Assembly: GCF_002778285.1 (NCBI RefSeq)
Contig: NZ_NESM01000001.1
Span: forward strand, 266,529 to 330,528
DNA from: Limnohabitans sp. 15K
Lineage (GTDB): Bacteria; Pseudomonadota; Gammaproteobacteria; Burkholderiales; Burkholderiaceae_C
Length of the DNA: 64,000 nucleotides
Reading direction: 5' to 3'
The translations under genes were made by a program, and so were the position numbers. Below the pieces are notes generated by a model, which searched no databases, was not told the DNA's origin, and saw only the letters and a program-made list of their open reading frames with translations. Position 1 is the stretch's first letter, and each line of letters starts with the position of its first letter. Shown piece by piece: positions 8,944 through 16,204 of this stretch.

Positions 8944-9771
8944 TCAGCGTGAGTGAGGGCCAAACTCTTTGTAGAGCTCAGGCAAGATGGTCGCCAGATG
9001 GCTCATTTCCTGAGCACAGTGCACTAACAATTCAGCGCCTTGACTTGCACTCAAGGGGTTGAAATAAGCCGCGGCACGACCCAACAGTGAACCCATCACC
9101 CCCTTGGTGCCTCGCAACTGAACATGGCGCCCCCCCAACCAAAAGCGAGACCGCATTTCGCACCCCCCAGCGACGGGCCGGAGATGGTGAATCAACCAGC
9201 CTGTTTCTACGGGCGTGCCAGCGATACCGCCTCGTGCACAAATGGCGACTTCACCTTGCTGCTGGAGCGTGTGTTCATCCAAACCCAGACTGGCGGGCGA
9301 GACAAAGCGGATGGTCAAATCTAGGCGTTCTGGCCCCACGTATTCCACGACTTTGGAGACGCGACCCACGTAGTGCGTCAGGTCAGCGCGGCCATCGGCC
9401 CAAACGACGTGCAAATGGGCGCGGGGGTGCCACAGTTTGTAGCGCTGCGCCTCGCTGCCGTGCCAGGCGAACCACCAGTCCCACATGGCAGGCGTGACCC
9501 TTGGCATCGGAGTGAGTGCAAAGACTTGCACCGATCCGTCAGGCCCCAAGCCATAACCCGTCTCTATGGGCCAGTATCCCGGGTTCAAAAGCAAGCGGGC
9601 TTGATTAACATCCGGAAACAATTCGCTGGGCTGGGTACCCACCAGCAAGGCTTCGTTAACATGATCGGCCAGCGGTGATACATCCGTCTTGAAAAAACGT
9701 GCATAAGGACTGCTGGCAAGCTCAGATGGCGAGTAGCCCAGATGCAGCGCTTTGGGATGGCGTATAGACAT
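8944..9771 (-). CDS. PhlG-like C-C bond hydrolase (DAPG/phloretin hydrolase family)
   Basis: 275 residues from the ATG at 9771, chosen over an upstream TTG because AAGGA lies 7 nt before it. The pattern MWDWWFAWHGSEAQRYKLWH (about 97-115), then PRAH and a C-terminal HCAQE (251-255), fits the 2,4-diacetylphloroglucinol hydrolase PhlG and phloretin hydrolase family, in which zinc held by His, Glu, His and Glu hydrolyses a C-C bond next to a carbonyl on an aromatic ring. The HxxxE pair at 251/255 mirrors the known C-terminal ligand pair. Family members take aryl ketones, but the natural substrate here is unknown. No phloroglucinol biosynthesis genes (phlACBD) are present, so the context is catabolic. 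Confidence 0.82.
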   Translation of the reverse strand: MSIRHPKALHLGYSPSELASSPYARFFKTDVSPLADHVNEALLVGTQPSELFPDVNQARLLLNPGYWPIETGYGLGPDGSVQVFALTPMPRVTPAMWDWWFAWHGSEAQRYKLWHPRAHLHVVWADGRADLTHYVGRVSKVVEYVGPERLDLTIRFVSPASLGLDEHTLQQQGEVAICARGGIAGTPVETGWLIHHLRPVAGGCEMRSRFWLGGRHVQLRGTKGVMGSLLGRAAAYFNPLSASQGAELLVHCAQEMSHLATILPELYKEFGPHSR

Positions 9772-9836
9772 GGGAAAATCCTTGGGCAAGGTTTTATTGT
9801 GCCAATCAGCATAATAAATTCACCCTAGAACTTTCC

Positions 9837-10505
9837 CTAAGTTTTGGAAAGCAAGCCGCTCAGGAGTTGAAAAAGCAATTCCCCATGGCGTTCGATGTAC
9901 ACGTCTGAATAGACATCCACACCATAGGCCTTGCGAATCACCTGTGCTTCCATAAAAGCGAAATTCATAACCCCCAAAACCATGGGCACGATGTGCTCAA
10001 CGGGCAATGGGGCAATCGCGGGGTTTTGCATCATGGCAACAACGTTGAGAAGGTTTTTGGCCATGGCATAGCTGGGCAGCAAAAAATGTTCTTGCAGCCA
10101 TTGCGCACGAGCGCCACCCTTGGCTGTTTCATCCACAACGATATGTACCAGGGCAGGATGACGTGACGCAAAAACCACCAATTGCTTGGCAGACTTTCGC
10201 AGCAAATCCTGGATCGGCAAGGCACTCAAATCTTTTTGAAAACTGGCCATATCTGCCATCAGATCTGCCATAGCTCCGCTCACAGCGGCTTCCCACAACA
10301 CGTCTTTGGACGCGTAGTGGTAATGCACCAGAGGCTTGGCGACGCCTGCTAATTGAGCTATTTCGACAATGCTGGCCCCCTGAAAGCCTGCGCGGGCAAA
10401 TGCCTTGAGGGCGGCCTGGCGAATGACAACAGCGGCATCGATGTCGCTCTTGACAGGACGTCCGCGCCTGCGTGGCGTTGGCGTTTCGGGCGTGTTGGCA
10501 TGCAT
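9837..10505 (-). CDS. TetR-family transcriptional regulator
   Basis: 222 residues. After a basic tail (RRRGRPVKSDID) comes the TetR helix-turn-helix, IVEIAQLAGVAKPLVHYHYA with SKDVLWEAA following (about 45-75), then an all-helical ligand-binding domain. It is the first gene of the minus-strand catabolic run and is divergent from the FadL-type channel, with a perfect 8+8 palindrome (10646-10667) in the shared upstream region as candidate operator. The likely effector is the pathway substrate or an acyl-CoA intermediate; this is inferred from position only. The Shine-Dalgarno before ATG 10505 is weak. Confidence 0.9.
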   Translation of the reverse strand: MHANTPETPTPRRRGRPVKSDIDAAVVIRQAALKAFARAGFQGASIVEIAQLAGVAKPLVHYHYASKDVLWEAAVSGAMADLMADMASFQKDLSALPIQDLLRKSAKQLVVFASRHPALVHIVVDETAKGGARAQWLQEHFLLPSYAMAKNLLNVVAMMQNPAIAPLPVEHIVPMVLGVMNFAFMEAQVIRKAYGVDVYSDVYIERHGELLFQLLSGLLSKT

Positions 10506-10645
10506 AGGGCATGAACTTTAACTCAATAGCGCCAAGCGCTTGAGGGTGGATAAGTCATGGCGTGGATACATCCGGCCCATGGTCACAAACGTCTAGGTGA
10601 AAGTCCTAGCTAGCAATTTATTTATACCGATAAGCATAATTAAAT

Positions 10646-10667
10646 CAAGTTGAGTTCGATCAACTTG
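10646..10667. promoter_or_regulatory. Candidate TetR operator (perfect palindrome)
   Basis: CAAGTTGA, a 6-bp GTTCGA spacer, then TCAACTTG: perfect 8-bp arms in the 244-bp region between the tetR and FadL-type genes. A CATAAT hexamer (10635-10640) just upstream could be the -10 box of the channel gene, placing the palindrome over the transcription start, as expected for repression. No matching -35 is convincing. A second, weaker repeat CTAGG...CCTAG lies at 10593-10609. The rest of this region shows no other structure. Confidence 0.5.
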
Positions 10668-10721
10668 CGCCTTCTCAAGAGGGTGTCATTTTTCAACACC
10701 GAACACGCACTGGAGATAAAC

Positions 10722-11931
10722 ATGCAGAAAAAAAACGCATCAAGACATCTTGAAAACCATCCTGAAAGTCAGCGCAAGCGGCACCACAATGGCTTTGCTC
10801 GCGAGCAATGCTTGGGCGGTCAACGGCATCCAGTTGAATGGTTATGGTATCAAAAACGCAGGCATGGGCGGCGCATCAATTGCCCTGCCACTGGACGCCT
10901 CCGCACCAGTCAACAACCCTGCTGGATTGGGCTTTGTACCCACATCTTTTGCTGTCAATCTCGTAGCGTTCAGTGGCAACACCACCGCATCGGTCGGTCC
11001 GGTCAATCTCCGTGACAACACCACCGTCATGGCACCCGAGGGTGGATTCGCCAAAGTCTTGAATCCAGAATGGACAGTCGGTGTGACCATCTCAGGTGCA
11101 GGCGCGGGCTCTGACTATGGTGCCCCACTGCCTTTGCCACCGGGCACACCCGTCCTGGGTACAGCACAAAACTTGAAATCCAATCGCAAGATTGCCGAGA
11201 TCGCACACAGTGCAGCATGGAAACCCCGCGCCGATTTGGCATTGGGATTGAGCGTGATTTACGCCAAACAAGAACTGAACTCTCAAGGTCTTCTGCTGGC
11301 GATTCCGGGTGTCGGCATGGCAGCGGTCCCAGGTCACGGCACGCAATCGGCATCGGGTTGGAGTGCCCGACTGGGTGCCTTGTGGAACGTCACCCCAGAA
11401 CTTTCACTGGGCACCACTTACCGATCCAAAACATCGATGAGCGCCCTGTCAGGTTATTCTCAGGACATTCTTTTGTACAGCCAAGGCAAAGTCGATTTGC
11501 CTTCCGATTACGGCATCGGTGCAGCCTGGAAAGTGACGCCTGCAGTGACCTTAGCGGCCGACTGGATCACAGTCAATTACGCTGCGGTCAAAGCGAATCA
11601 GGATCCTGCCGGCCCTCGCTGGAGCGATCAAAAAATCTTCAAAGTCGGGGCGGCTTGGGAACTGAACCCAACATGGACTCTGCGCGCAGGCTACAGCAAA
11701 AACACCGCACAAATCGACAGCAGCCGAGTGATGCAAAACATTCTGTCGCCAGCCATCGACAACAGCAACATCGCTGTTGGCGCGAGCATGAAACTCGATG
11801 ATAAATCCGACATCAGTTTCAGTTTTGATGCTGCGCCCCAGAGAACACTGACCGGCACAGGTGCAAGTTCAGGCGTTTCTCTGCAGGGGCATACACAAGT
11901 GCTGCGACTGGGTTACCAGTCACGCTTTTAA
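10722..11931 (+). CDS. FadL/OmpP1/TodX-type outer-membrane hydrocarbon channel, start region frameshifted
   Basis: The continuous frame runs from a TTG at 10750 to 11931 (393 codons): signal peptide to about SNAWA, then VNGIQLNGYGIKNAGMGGAS and DASAPVNNPAGLG, the N-terminal hallmark of FadL/TodX channels that take up hydrophobic compounds, then beta-strands ending in the aromatic LRLGYQSRF. The only start with a Shine-Dalgarno (GGAG, 6 nt before ATG 10722) is one base out of frame; between them lies an A8 run (10728-10735). With seven A residues the ATG would read MQKKTHQDILKTILK into the frame, giving a good signal peptide. So the gene is either frameshifted, phase-variable, mis-sequenced, or starts at TTG without a Shine-Dalgarno. 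Confidence 0.85.
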
Positions 11932-11954
11932 AGCCATCGCTTCAGACCCAGGCG

Positions 11955-11997
11955 ATCTCTGGCCGTGCGCGGTCTCCACGCCCCTCAGGCCAGAGAT
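11955..11997. terminator. Candidate bidirectional terminator between convergent genes
   Basis: Perfect 10-bp arms ATCTCTGGCC (11955-11964) and GGCCAGAGAT (11988-11997) with a 23-nt loop, in the 53-bp gap between the converging FadL-type and CMD genes; the right arm covers the last codons of the CMD gene. There is no clear T-run, so it may instead be a transcript-stabilising hairpin. Confidence 0.4.
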
Positions 11998-12410
11998 TCG
12001 ACCACTTCGGTGACGCTGCGAAAGGCGTCAATCGCGGTAGGAAAGCCACAGTACACCGTGGCGTGCAGCATGACTTCGCGCAGCTCTTCGGGGGTGGCGC
12101 CGTTGTTCAGGGCGCCGCGCACATGGGCCTTGAGCTCGTGCTGTTTGCCCTGGGCCGTGAGCATGGCCACGGTGATCAAACTGCGGGTTTTCAGGTCCAG
12201 GCCTGGGCGTTGCCAGACATTGCCCCAGGCGTTGGCCGTGATGAACTCCTGCATGGGCATGGTGTAGTCGGTGGCGGCGCCCAAGGCGCGGTCCACGTAC
12301 TCGGGGCCCATGACCTGGGTGCGGGTGGTCAGGCCCGCCTGGAAGGCGGCGTCTTCGGGGCGGGCGTCGCGGGCTTGCTCGATGGGTGAACGTGAAGGTG
12401 TGTTGGACAT
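11985..12410 (-). CDS. Carboxymuconolactone decarboxylase family protein (PcaC-like)
   Basis: 141 residues, all-helical CMD fold (PF02627). The segment QEFITANAWGNVWQRPGLDL, then KTRSLITVAMLTAQGKQHEL and EVMLHATVYCGFPTAIDAFR, resembles 4-carboxymuconolactone decarboxylase (PcaC), which decarboxylates the beta-ketoadipate pathway lactone. No other pca gene is nearby, so the true substrate may differ. The peroxidase-type CxxC motif is absent, supporting a decarboxylase-like rather than AhpD-like role. It is divergent from a second CMD-fold gene with only 57 bp between them, so both may share a control region. CAAGGAG precedes the ATG. Confidence 0.85.
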   Translation of the reverse strand: MSNTPSRSPIEQARDARPEDAAFQAGLTTRTQVMGPEYVDRALGAATDYTMPMQEFITANAWGNVWQRPGLDLKTRSLITVAMLTAQGKQHELKAHVRGALNNGATPEELREVMLHATVYCGFPTAIDAFRSVTEVVESLA

Positions 12411-12467
12411 GACAGGCTCCTTGAAGTGTCATGAGCATAATCAAAAATATCACCCATTGGAGACGCC

Positions 12468-13061
12468 ATGAGCACACGCTACCCTGCCCCCGATATCAAT
12501 GACTTGCCCGACGACATCAAAGCCAAAGTGTTGGAAGTGCAAGAAAAAGCCGGTTTTGTCCCCAATGTGTTTCTGGCCTTTGCACGCCGCCCAGCCGAGT
12601 GGCGGGCTTTCTTTGCCTACCACGACGCCCTGATGGTGCCCGAGTCGGTGGGGCGCGCGAGTGGCCTGACCAAAGGCGAGCGCGAGATGATCGTGACCAC
12701 CACCAGCGCGGCCAACCACTGCCTGTATTGCGTGGTGGCGCACGGGGCTATTCTGCGCATCTACGAAAAGAAACCGCTGGTGGCCGACCAAGTGGCCATC
12801 AACCACCGCAAGGCCGACATCAGCCCACGCCAGCGCGCCATGCTGGACTTTGCGATGAAGGTGTGCCAGCACTCCGACGAAGTGGAAGAAGCCGACTTTG
12901 CCGCCCTGCATGCGCACGGCTTCAACGACGAGGATATCTGGGACATCGCGGCGATCACGGCCTTCTTTGGTCTGAGTAACCGCATGGCCAGCTTCAGCGG
13001 CATGATGCCCAACCCCGAGTTTTATCTGATGGGCCGTGCGCCCAAAGTCAAACCCGCCTGA
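12468..13061 (+). CDS. Peroxidase-related enzyme, AhpD/CMD family
   Basis: 197 residues. The AhpD core motif is intact: ANHCLYCVVAHG, i.e. CxxC followed three residues later by His (about residues 84-91), with the upstream acidic residues in KGEREMIVTTTS. Such proteins are thiol-dependent alkylhydroperoxidases; the two cysteines cycle through a disulfide and the His/Glu relay protons. The C-terminal SGMMPNPEFYLMGR is typical of the uncharacterised peroxidase-related subgroup. It is divergent from the PcaC-like gene, with GGAGACGCC before the ATG, and is followed by an inverted pair of REP-like hairpins. Confidence 0.88.
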   Translation: MSTRYPAPDINDLPDDIKAKVLEVQEKAGFVPNVFLAFARRPAEWRAFFAYHDALMVPESVGRASGLTKGEREMIVTTTSAANHCLYCVVAHGAILRIYEKKPLVADQVAINHRKADISPRQRAMLDFAMKVCQHSDEVEEADFAALHAHGFNDEDIWDIAAITAFFGLSNRMASFSGMMPNPEFYLMGRAPKVKPA

Positions 13062-13068
13062 CCTCCGC

Positions 13069-13144
13069 TGTAGGAGCGGCGCCCTCGCCGCGAAAACGCC
13101 CCCGTCAGACCCCAAACCATCGCCCCGGGGGCGGGGCTCCCACA
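13069..13144. repeat. Inverted pair of 26-bp REP-like hairpins (REPIN-like), copies A1 and A2
   Basis: A1 (13069-13094, forward) starts TGTAGGAGC and has stem GCGGCG / CGCCGC around loop CCCT, ending GCGAA. A2 (13120-13144, reverse) ends GGGGCTCCCACA with stem GCCCCG / CGGGGC around GGGG. The layout (TGTRGGAG head, 6-bp stem, 4-nt loop, CGAA tail) is shared with the copies at 39750, 54666, 58058 and 58116. They fill the gap between convergent genes, where such elements are tolerated. REP/REPIN elements are mobilised by RAYT transposases; none is in this window. Confidence 0.7.
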
Positions 13145-13813
13145 TCACTTGCGGGCCAGCAAGGCCCAAGCCACCTGCACCAGCGCGTCCTCGAGCGCCG
13201 CACTGCCCAAGAGCGGTGATTTTTCGAGGCTGGCGCTGCGCAGGGTGCCGATCACCGAGCGGCTGAGCACAAACAACTGTGCGGGCGATGGTGATTTCAA
13301 GGCAGGATGGTTGATGCGCTCAAAGAAGATCGCCAAACGATCGGCCACTTGGCGCACCACGCTGGCCGTCTCTTGCGGTTGCTCCATCAGCCAGCCCAGG
13401 CGAATCAAACTTTGGCTAAAGCCTTTGCCCGTGGCAAATCCCTGCAGCAAAATCTTCATGGCTTGGCGCAGAAAGTCTTGCGGGTCCATCTGGGCCACGT
13501 CTGGTCTGAGCTCGAGTGCCGCCAAATATTGCTCCAGGGCTTGCAGCACCATGTCTTGGCCTTTGGCCGCCATGGCGCGCACCAGCACCTCTTTGCTCGG
13601 AAAGTACTGGTACAGCGTGCCAATCGAAAAACCAGCTGCCGCAGCCACCTTGTTGGTGGTCAAACCCGCCTCGCCCTCCTTGTCCAAAATCTGAGCAGCC
13701 GCCTTGAACAGCGTTTGCATGGTTTGCTGGGCCCGGGCCTGCGAAGGCTGGCGCCTGATGCTGGGCAAGGCTTGCGGCTGAGGTGTCGTCTTGGAAGGTT
13801 TGGCCGTGGCCAT
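13145..13813 (-). CDS. TetR-family transcriptional regulator
   Basis: 222 residues from the ATG at 13813 (MATAKPSKTTPQPQ), chosen because the long upstream extension is un-TetR-like and crosses the divergent gene's promoter. The helix-turn-helix is GLTTNKVAAAAGFSIGTLYQ with YFPSKEVLVRAM following (about 50-80). The rest is the usual helical sensor domain. It is divergent from a ferritin-like metal-dependent hydrolase gene; the 99-bp intergenic region contains a perfect 10-bp inverted repeat (13831-13840 / 13878-13887), so it probably controls itself and that gene. The end of its reading frame abuts REP copy A2. Ligand unknown. Confidence 0.9.
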   Translation of the reverse strand: MATAKPSKTTPQPQALPSIRRQPSQARAQQTMQTLFKAAAQILDKEGEAGLTTNKVAAAAGFSIGTLYQYFPSKEVLVRAMAAKGQDMVLQALEQYLAALELRPDVAQMDPQDFLRQAMKILLQGFATGKGFSQSLIRLGWLMEQPQETASVVRQVADRLAIFFERINHPALKSPSPAQLFVLSRSVIGTLRSASLEKSPLLGSAALEDALVQVAWALLARK

Positions 13814-13830
13814 AAAAAAGCCCTTCAAAA

Positions 13831-13887
13831 AATGTGAGCAGATCGCGAGTTGCAAGGTCTTTGCAAAACCTGAACAATGCTCACATT
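13831..13887. promoter_or_regulatory. Candidate operator: widely spaced perfect inverted repeat
   Basis: AATGTGAGCA (13831-13840) and TGCTCACATT (13878-13887) are exact reverse complements, 37 bp apart, in the divergent region between the TetR gene and the metal-dependent hydrolase gene. Two TTGCAA hexamers (from 13850 and 13861) lie between the arms. The arrangement suggests two half-operators, one near each promoter, bridged by the regulator. The centre-to-centre distance is 47 bp, which is not a whole number of helical turns at 10.5 bp, so looping is uncertain. Confidence 0.5.
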
Positions 13888-13912
13888 CTGATCGATTTCC
13901 AAGGCACTCCCC

Positions 13913-14797
13913 ATGAGCACTCACGCAGCAGCCCCTTCCGACCTGACGGTTCGCCGCTTGTCGGTTGACCTGAGCCAAGGTTTTTCACGCCACTGGAATG
14001 GCGGCGACGCCTTCCTCACCGCCTACGCCAATGCACTGTCCATGAGCTTTCCCGTGGGAGAGCAATCCTTCATCGATTCGGTCAAGAACGGTGCCAAAGT
14101 CTTGCCCGACACACCAGAGAACGCTGACCTGAAAAGCGTTGCCAAAGGCTTTATTGGCCAGGAAGCCACGCACCGCCACCTGCATGCGCTGTACAACGCC
14201 CACCTTGAAAAGCAAGGCTTGGTGAACCACTGGGGGCCTCGCGCAGAGCGCCGCCTGAAGAAAGGCCGCGAAGAATTTTTCAGCAAAAGCGAGAAAGGTT
14301 ACTTGCACGAGCTGGCCATCACCGCCGCTTTTGAGCACTACACCTCGATTTTTGGCGACCTGACCTTGGACCGACTGGACCAGCCAGGCGACTGGTTCGC
14401 TGGTGCAGAAGACCCTCTTAAAACCCTCTGGCGCTGGCACGCGGCCGAAGAGTCCGAGCACAAATGCGTGGCCTTTGACCTGTACCAACGCTTAGGGGGC
14501 AACCACACTTGGCGCATGCGCTGGTTTTGGTACGTCACCATCCAGTTCAGCACCGACGTATTTCGCCAAACGGTCAACAACCTCTGGCACGACAAGACGC
14601 TCTTTAAGCCTTCCACCTGGTGGTCAGCAGGCAAGTTCTTGTTCGGTCGCCACGGCATGGTTTGGCGCGTGGCCAAACCCGTTTGGGAATACACCCGCAA
14701 AGACTTTCACCCCATGCAAGTGGGCAGCGAGACCTTGTCGAAAGACTGGCTGCAAAACCATGCCGACCAATGGACGGCGGTCGGGGCCAAGGCTTAA
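13913..14797 (+). CDS. Predicted metal-dependent hydrolase (COG3687/PF10118)
   Basis: 294 residues. Two metal-ligand motifs typical of this ferritin-like, probably di-iron family are visible: FIGQEATHRHLHALYNAH (about 77-94) and HAAEESEHKCVAFDLYQRLG (about 178-197); ELAITAAFEHYTSIFGD between them supplies further Glu and His. The family is annotated as a hydrolase, but its fold suggests an oxidative di-iron enzyme, and no reaction is firmly established. Hydrophobic aromatic segments (RMRWFWYVTIQF) near 205 could touch the membrane. It is divergent from and probably regulated by the adjacent TetR protein. Confidence 0.82.
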   Translation: MSTHAAAPSDLTVRRLSVDLSQGFSRHWNGGDAFLTAYANALSMSFPVGEQSFIDSVKNGAKVLPDTPENADLKSVAKGFIGQEATHRHLHALYNAHLEKQGLVNHWGPRAERRLKKGREEFFSKSEKGYLHELAITAAFEHYTSIFGDLTLDRLDQPGDWFAGAEDPLKTLWRWHAAEESEHKCVAFDLYQRLGGNHTWRMRWFWYVTIQFSTDVFRQTVNNLWHDKTLFKPSTWWSAGKFLFGRHGMVWRVAKPVWEYTRKDFHPMQVGSETLSKDWLQNHADQWTAVGAKA

Positions 14798-14836
14798 GAC
14801 GCTCAAGCAGGCCTAGCCGGCCCTGAACCACCCTGA

Positions 14837-15259
14837 TCAGGGCGTGACTTTTTCGCGCACCCAGTCAGGCATGGTCACGGCTTTTTGCTGCGGGAAATCC
14901 ACCCAAATGGTGGTGGCCCCCCCCGCTGCGTCCACGCGGCCAGGCTGGTCGACCCGCTCCAACGTGCACCAGCTTTCAAACGTGGTGCGACCTGGATCGC
15001 TGACATACATCTTGGCCAAGATGTCGCCCGGGTATTCAAACTGCCGGTAAAAATTGCAAAACGCATTCACAATCACCGGCCCCTCGCCTTTGGGGTTGAG
15101 CACAAAGCCGATTTTGTCGAACCAATCGATGCGGGTGGACTCCAAGTAGCGAAAGTAGACCGTGTTGTTGACGTGGCCCATGGCGTCCATATCGCCCCAA
15201 CGGATGGGGATCACCAGCTCATGCACCAGTTTTTTGTGTTCAGGCAGCTCCAACTTCAT
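14837..15259 (-). CDS. Acyl-CoA thioesterase, 4HBT hotdog family
   Basis: 140 residues, a single hotdog domain. The diagnostic motif WGDMDAMGHVNNTVYFRYLE (about 22-41) contains the catalytic Asp and the HVNN turn of YbgC/4-hydroxybenzoyl-CoA thioesterases, which hydrolyse acyl- or aryl-CoA thioesters. It is 11 bp downstream of an SDR dehydrogenase in the same orientation, with GAGGAG before its ATG, so the two form a likely operon working on CoA thioesters or lipid intermediates. The substrate is not visible. Confidence 0.9.
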   Translation of the reverse strand: MKLELPEHKKLVHELVIPIRWGDMDAMGHVNNTVYFRYLESTRIDWFDKIGFVLNPKGEGPVIVNAFCNFYRQFEYPGDILAKMYVSDPGRTTFESWCTLERVDQPGRVDAAGGATTIWVDFPQQKAVTMPDWVREKVTP

Positions 15260-15270
15260 GGCTTGGCTCC

Positions 15271-16053
15271 TCAGACAGCAAATCCGTCGTCAGCCGAAAT
15301 GACCGCGCCATTGATGAAATGGCTTTGGTCGCTGGCCAACAGCATGAGCAAGGCATCCAGATCTTGCGGTTGGCCCACACGCTTGCGCGGCAGCATGCTG
15401 ATGAGCTTTTGACCCTGCTCTGTTGACCAGTGGTGGTGGTTGATCTCGGTGTCGATGTAGCCCGGGCAAATCGCGTTCACGTTGATGCCAAATTTGCCCC
15501 ATTCCACCGCAAAAGCCTTGGTCATCTGGATCACGGCGGCCTTGCTCATGCAATACACACCAATTTGCGGCAGCACTTTGAGGCCCGCCATCGAAGCGAT
15601 GTTGATGATGCGCCCGCCCGTGAAGCTGCCAGGCGCAGCGCCTTTGGCCCGGGCCAACATGCGTTTGCCCACCTCTTGCGCCACAAAAAATGCACCGCGC
15701 ACATTGGTGTTCATGATGAAGTCGTAATCCTCTTCCGTCACATCCTGGATGCGCTGGGTCGTGCTCACGCCCGAGTTGTTGACCAAAATGTCGAGGCTGC
15801 CCATCTCGGTTTCGGCGTGCGCCACGGCAGCCGCAATGCTGTGGCGGTCGGTCACGTCCATCTCGACCACATGGGCGTCGCCCCCTGCTGCTTCGATCTC
15901 GGCGCGCAGGTCCTTGAGCTTGTCGATGCGGCGGCTGGCCAACACCACGCCTGCACCTGCTGCGGCCAGTGTTCGGGCAAATTGCGCCCCCAAACCGCCC
16001 GAAGCCCCCGTGACCAAAGCCACGCGGCCCGACAAATCAATTTCATAAGCCAT
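15271..16053 (-). CDS. SDR-family oxidoreductase (3-oxoacyl reductase / 3-hydroxyacyl dehydrogenase-like)
   Basis: 260 residues from the ATG at 16053, preceded by AAGGAG. Classical SDR motifs: VTGASGGLGAQFA (nucleotide-binding TGxxxGxG, near residue 13), VNNSGV, the catalytic Ser in NIASMAGL, and YCMSKAAV (YxxxK). The acidic/arginine pattern SRRID after beta-2 hints at NADP(H). Close relatives are annotated as glucose or 3-hydroxyacyl-CoA dehydrogenases. It sits upstream of a hotdog thioesterase and divergent from ETF:quinone oxidoreductase, which suggests lipid or acyl-CoA metabolism, but specificity is open. Confidence 0.92.
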   Translation of the reverse strand: MAYEIDLSGRVALVTGASGGLGAQFARTLAAAGAGVVLASRRIDKLKDLRAEIEAAGGDAHVVEMDVTDRHSIAAAVAHAETEMGSLDILVNNSGVSTTQRIQDVTEEDYDFIMNTNVRGAFFVAQEVGKRMLARAKGAAPGSFTGGRIINIASMAGLKVLPQIGVYCMSKAAVIQMTKAFAVEWGKFGINVNAICPGYIDTEINHHHWSTEQGQKLISMLPRKRVGQPQDLDALLMLLASDQSHFINGAVISADDGFAV

Positions 16054-16204
16054 GACAACTCCTTCAAGAATGAACCCATTTTGGGCAACAACTGCTGACA
16101 CCATTGTGCGGGCCAAGCCTCAAAGAGCCGCATAAAATGAGTCACACGCCCGACAGCACAGAGTCCGGGCATTTGTTTTGACCCCCTGCACTGAAGAGAA
16201 GTTC

